Shown piece by piece: positions 4,775-6,388 of a DNA stretch of 6,388 bases. The stretch covers positions 1-6,388 of the forward strand of contig DUGL01000126.1 of NCBI GenBank assembly GCA_013331415.1, written 5' to 3'. The translations under genes were made by a program, and so were the position numbers. Below the pieces are notes generated by a model that saw nothing but the letters and a program-made list of their open reading frames with translations, was not told the origin of the DNA and did not search any database. The first letter of the stretch is position 1, and each line of letters begins with the position of its first letter. Source of the stretch: Methanoregulaceae archaeon (GTDB lineage Archaea; Halobacteriota; Methanomicrobia; Methanomicrobiales; Methanospirillaceae).

Positions 4775-5491
4775 TCAGATCCCAAAGAGCCCCCCGGTAA
4801 TCAGGTCGTGCCGGACCCGGGCTCTGGTCACCGGGGGAAGGTCACCCCTGCTGCAGGACCAGTCACCGGATATCACGCATATCCCGTCGACTCCTGAGTG
4901 GAGTGCCTCGTCAAGGACCGAGGTATCCTCCCTGCGGACGCGGTTGCATACCGCTGTTGCCCATGCATCAGCGAGGGCAGGGCTCCGGGCAAAGACCGTG
5001 ACCGCGTCAGCCACCCCAAGCGATATCGAAGGTCCTACCGTCGCCGAAGAGGTGCAAATCCCCGTGATCTCGGGGCTTGGTCCGACAACAAAGGCATAGC
5101 GGTCGGAAAACCGTGATATTCCTGCATGCAGCCCGATAGTGACATCGCGGTCTGATAGGAGTGCAATATCTCCTCCATTATCCACGACCCCAAAGGCAGC
5201 ACCCGCATCGCGCATCGCCTCCACACCAGCCCATGCAATGGTCCCGGCTACCGCGGCCATGGGTCCGACACCTGCAGCGCAGGAAGCGGCAGCCATCCGG
5301 TCGATGACCGGTGTCCCGGTTGTGACCGGGTACGGTTCAAATGTGGTGAGAAAGAAGGTATCCCCGGCAATATAGTGCTCGAGCTCCTGCCTTGCCCTGA
5401 TGATACCCTCGCGGGCTGCCCTGATATCCCGTCTGGTATCGGCAAGGATGGTAGCTATCGTCTCCCTCATTCGGAACCGGTGACGGATCAT
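4775..5491 (-). CDS. UPF0280 family protein (COG2122, ApbE-like fold)
   Basis: A 238-aa protein with the family hallmarks GVGPMAAVAGTIAW (residues 74-87) and VVDNGGDIALL (102-112), which resemble the core of ApbE-type flavin transferases. From memory, a COG2122 protein has been linked to homocysteine synthesis from sulfide in Methanosarcina; the chemistry is not settled. The N-terminus MIRHRFRMRETIATILAD and a helical region (residues 18-42) match the usual start of this family. ATG 5491 is preferred over ATG 5497, two codons upstream, because family members start MIR and the TATA box then sits about 27 nt upstream. No signal peptide or membrane segment is visible. It is divergent from the 2H gene and stands alone. 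Confidence 0.88.
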   Translation of the reverse strand: MIRHRFRMRETIATILADTRRDIRAAREGIIRARQELEHYIAGDTFFLTTFEPYPVTTGTPVIDRMAAASCAAGVGPMAAVAGTIAWAGVEAMRDAGAAFGVVDNGGDIALLSDRDVTIGLHAGISRFSDRYAFVVGPSPEITGICTSSATVGPSISLGVADAVTVFARSPALADAWATAVCNRVRREDTSVLDEALHSGVDGICVISGDWSCSRGDLPPVTRARVRHDLITGGLFGI

Positions 5492-5513
5492 CCACATACA
5501 GCTCGTGCAGGGG

Positions 5514-5521
5514 ATACAAAA
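5514..5521 (-). promoter_or_regulatory. TATA-like box for the UPF0280 gene
   Basis: On the minus strand TTTTGTAT, within TATTTTGTATCC, is centred about 27 nt before ATG 5491. This would give a leaderless mRNA and supports 5491 over 5497. Confidence 0.45.
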
Positions 5522-5568
5522 TACCTGACGCCGACATCCCGTCCAGGTTACCCGGAGACAGGAGCAGG

Positions 5569-5576
5569 TTATTTAT
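5569..5576 (+). promoter_or_regulatory. TATA box for the 2H phosphoesterase gene
   Basis: TTATTTAT lies about 37 nt (centre) before ATG 5610, predicting a transcription start near 5600 and a leader of roughly 10 nt carrying GAGG (5601-5604) five bases before the ATG. ATG codons at 5583 and 5586 would lie upstream of that transcription start. Confidence 0.5.
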
Positions 5577-5591
5577 CGGATCATGATGGAG

Positions 5592-5604
5592 CCTCTAGAA
5601 GAGG
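5592..5604. promoter_or_regulatory. Palindrome at the 2H gene transcription start (candidate operator)
   Basis: CCTCT-AGA-AGAGG is a perfect 5-bp inverted repeat with a 3-nt spacer (13 bp). It overlaps the transcription start predicted from the TATA box at 5569-5576 and includes the putative Shine-Dalgarno GAGG. It could be an operator, or, if transcription begins further upstream, a hairpin hiding the ribosome binding site. Chance occurrence is not excluded. Confidence 0.35.
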
Positions 5605-5609
5605 GCAGC

Positions 5610-6388
5610 ATGCAGGGAAAAATGGTGCGCACCCGGAGAGCGTGGCGTATCGGGTCGCGAAAACCTGCTGATTACCTCATCATGGCGCGGGTGCATGACC
5701 GTGGTCTCACCTCGCTTGTTGCATCCTTCCCCGGTCTTGTTGGCACACCATCAGGTATGGCATGGGAACCGCATGTCACCCTCTTCGGCCCGTTCTGGCT
5801 CCTTGGCCAGGAAGCGCTCATCCTCAGGTGTATTGAACAGGCCGTATCCGGGAAGAGGCCCTTCTCCTGCAGGATCAGGGATCTCATCCGGCTCAAGGGC
5901 ATGAAGGGTGGTGCAATCGCGTTCAGGGTTTCACCGGGTGCCGACCTCGCCGCAGGGTATAGTTCGCTCATCACCTCCCTTGCCCCCCGTGCTTCCCGGA
6001 TCTCCTGGATTGACCGCCCTCCGGGACAGCGGATCTTCCATATCTCCCTCAGGTTCAATATCCCATTCAACACCTTCGATGTACTCTGGGAGCGGGTCCA
6101 GGCACTCCCCCCCTCCCCTCGCTACGACCCGGAAGGGCAGGGTATGGCCTCCTCTCCTCTCCTGTCATACCTTCCTTCCGGAGATTCTCCACTCCCCATC
6201 TTCCGGATTGCCCTGCTGCGGCGGGGAGCGCTCTGGAAGGAGTACGACATTCCCCGCAGCCTCTGGCTCACCAGGGCTGCCGCATATGACACGGATTCAT
6301 GGCAGAAAACCTACGCCGTGTATCGGATGAATGAGGGGATGGAACTGCAGCAGGCAGGAGACAGCAGTCCGGGCACAAGGTTCGTGTT
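5610..6388 (+). CDS. 2H phosphoesterase-like protein (LigT/2'-5' RNA ligase superfamily), partial
   Basis: The reading frame is open to the right edge, giving 259 visible residues with the C-terminus missing. Two HxT/S motifs define the 2H superfamily active site: EPHVTLFGPF (H55, T57) and RIFHISLRF (H144, S146), about 90 residues apart as expected. Before the first motif is a typical first strand (ADYLIMARV, 20-28). After the second is a tail ending FRIALLRRGALWKEYDIPRSLWL, also common in relatives. Such enzymes act on 2'-5' or cyclic phosphodiester bonds in RNA or nucleotides; the substrate here is unknown. The start is chosen at ATG 5610 because GAGG lies five bases upstream and the first strand is kept; ATG 5622 is the alternative and ATG 5682 would remove the strand. 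It is divergent from the UPF0280 gene. Confidence 0.8.
   Translation, partial: MQGKMVRTRRAWRIGSRKPADYLIMARVHDRGLTSLVASFPGLVGTPSGMAWEPHVTLFGPFWLLGQEALILRCIEQAVSGKRPFSCRIRDLIRLKGMKGGAIAFRVSPGADLAAGYSSLITSLAPRASRISWIDRPPGQRIFHISLRFNIPFNTFDVLWERVQALPPSPRYDPEGQGMASSPLLSYLPSGDSPLPIFRIALLRRGALWKEYDIPRSLWLTRAAAYDTDSWQKTYAVYRMNEGMELQQAGDSSPGTRFV

Noticed and set aside
5672..6330. Other open frames at 5672-6073 (minus) and 5908-6330 (plus, different frame)
   Set aside because: They overlap the 2H gene, whose paired HxT/S motifs and uninterrupted frame to the window edge are decisive; the alternatives are Ser/Pro/Arg-rich and featureless.

Overview
The window looks like a piece of a methanogenic archaeon's chromosome, most likely order Methanomicrobiales (a Methanoregula/Methanolinea-like relative is my best guess; genus is not resolved). 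The grounds are an archaeal transcription factor TFE, an archaeal tRNA C56 2'-O-methylase, a COG2150-type ACT regulator, a UPF0280 protein, a tRNA-Leu without encoded CCA, TATA boxes about 28 nt ahead of several starts, and moderately high G+C with C/G-ending codons.

Layout, left to right. Positions 1-160 are non-coding and hold palindromic repeat elements. Next is a leftward tRNA-Leu(GAG) (171-255) with its own TATA box and a short T-run terminator. After a 198-bp divergent spacer comes a rightward gene for an HTH+ACT amino-acid-metabolism regulator (454-954). A 176-bp spacer between convergent genes follows, with a hairpin and a 13-bp tandem duplication.

From about 4050 leftward to 1131 runs a tightly packed operon of five genes: a small winged-helix-like protein, aTrm56, an ATP-grasp enzyme, TFE and an HD-domain phosphohydrolase-like protein. 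The stop/start junctions abut or overlap (0, 4, 17 and 8 nt). The set therefore joins basal transcription (TFE) and tRNA T-loop modification (aTrm56) with two enzymes of unknown substrate. A strong TATA box sits just upstream of the first gene, and a divergent TATA box serves an unrecognised 135-aa protein gene (4113-4520, rightward).

A gene-poor 254-bp stretch (4521-4774) separates that gene from a leftward UPF0280/ApbE-like gene (4775-5491). The last gene, divergent from it and cut by the right window edge, encodes a 2H phosphoesterase-like (LigT/2'-5' RNA ligase superfamily) protein with both HxT/S motifs (5610 to beyond 6388).

I see no CRISPR array, transposase, phage gene or defence system. 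The window is mostly ordinary archaeal core chromosome. The most unusual points are the palindromic repeats beside the tRNA, the uncharacterised ATP-grasp enzyme inside the TFE/aTrm56 operon, the near-constant TATA-to-start distance implying leaderless mRNAs, and a perfect palindrome at the predicted start of the 2H gene transcript.
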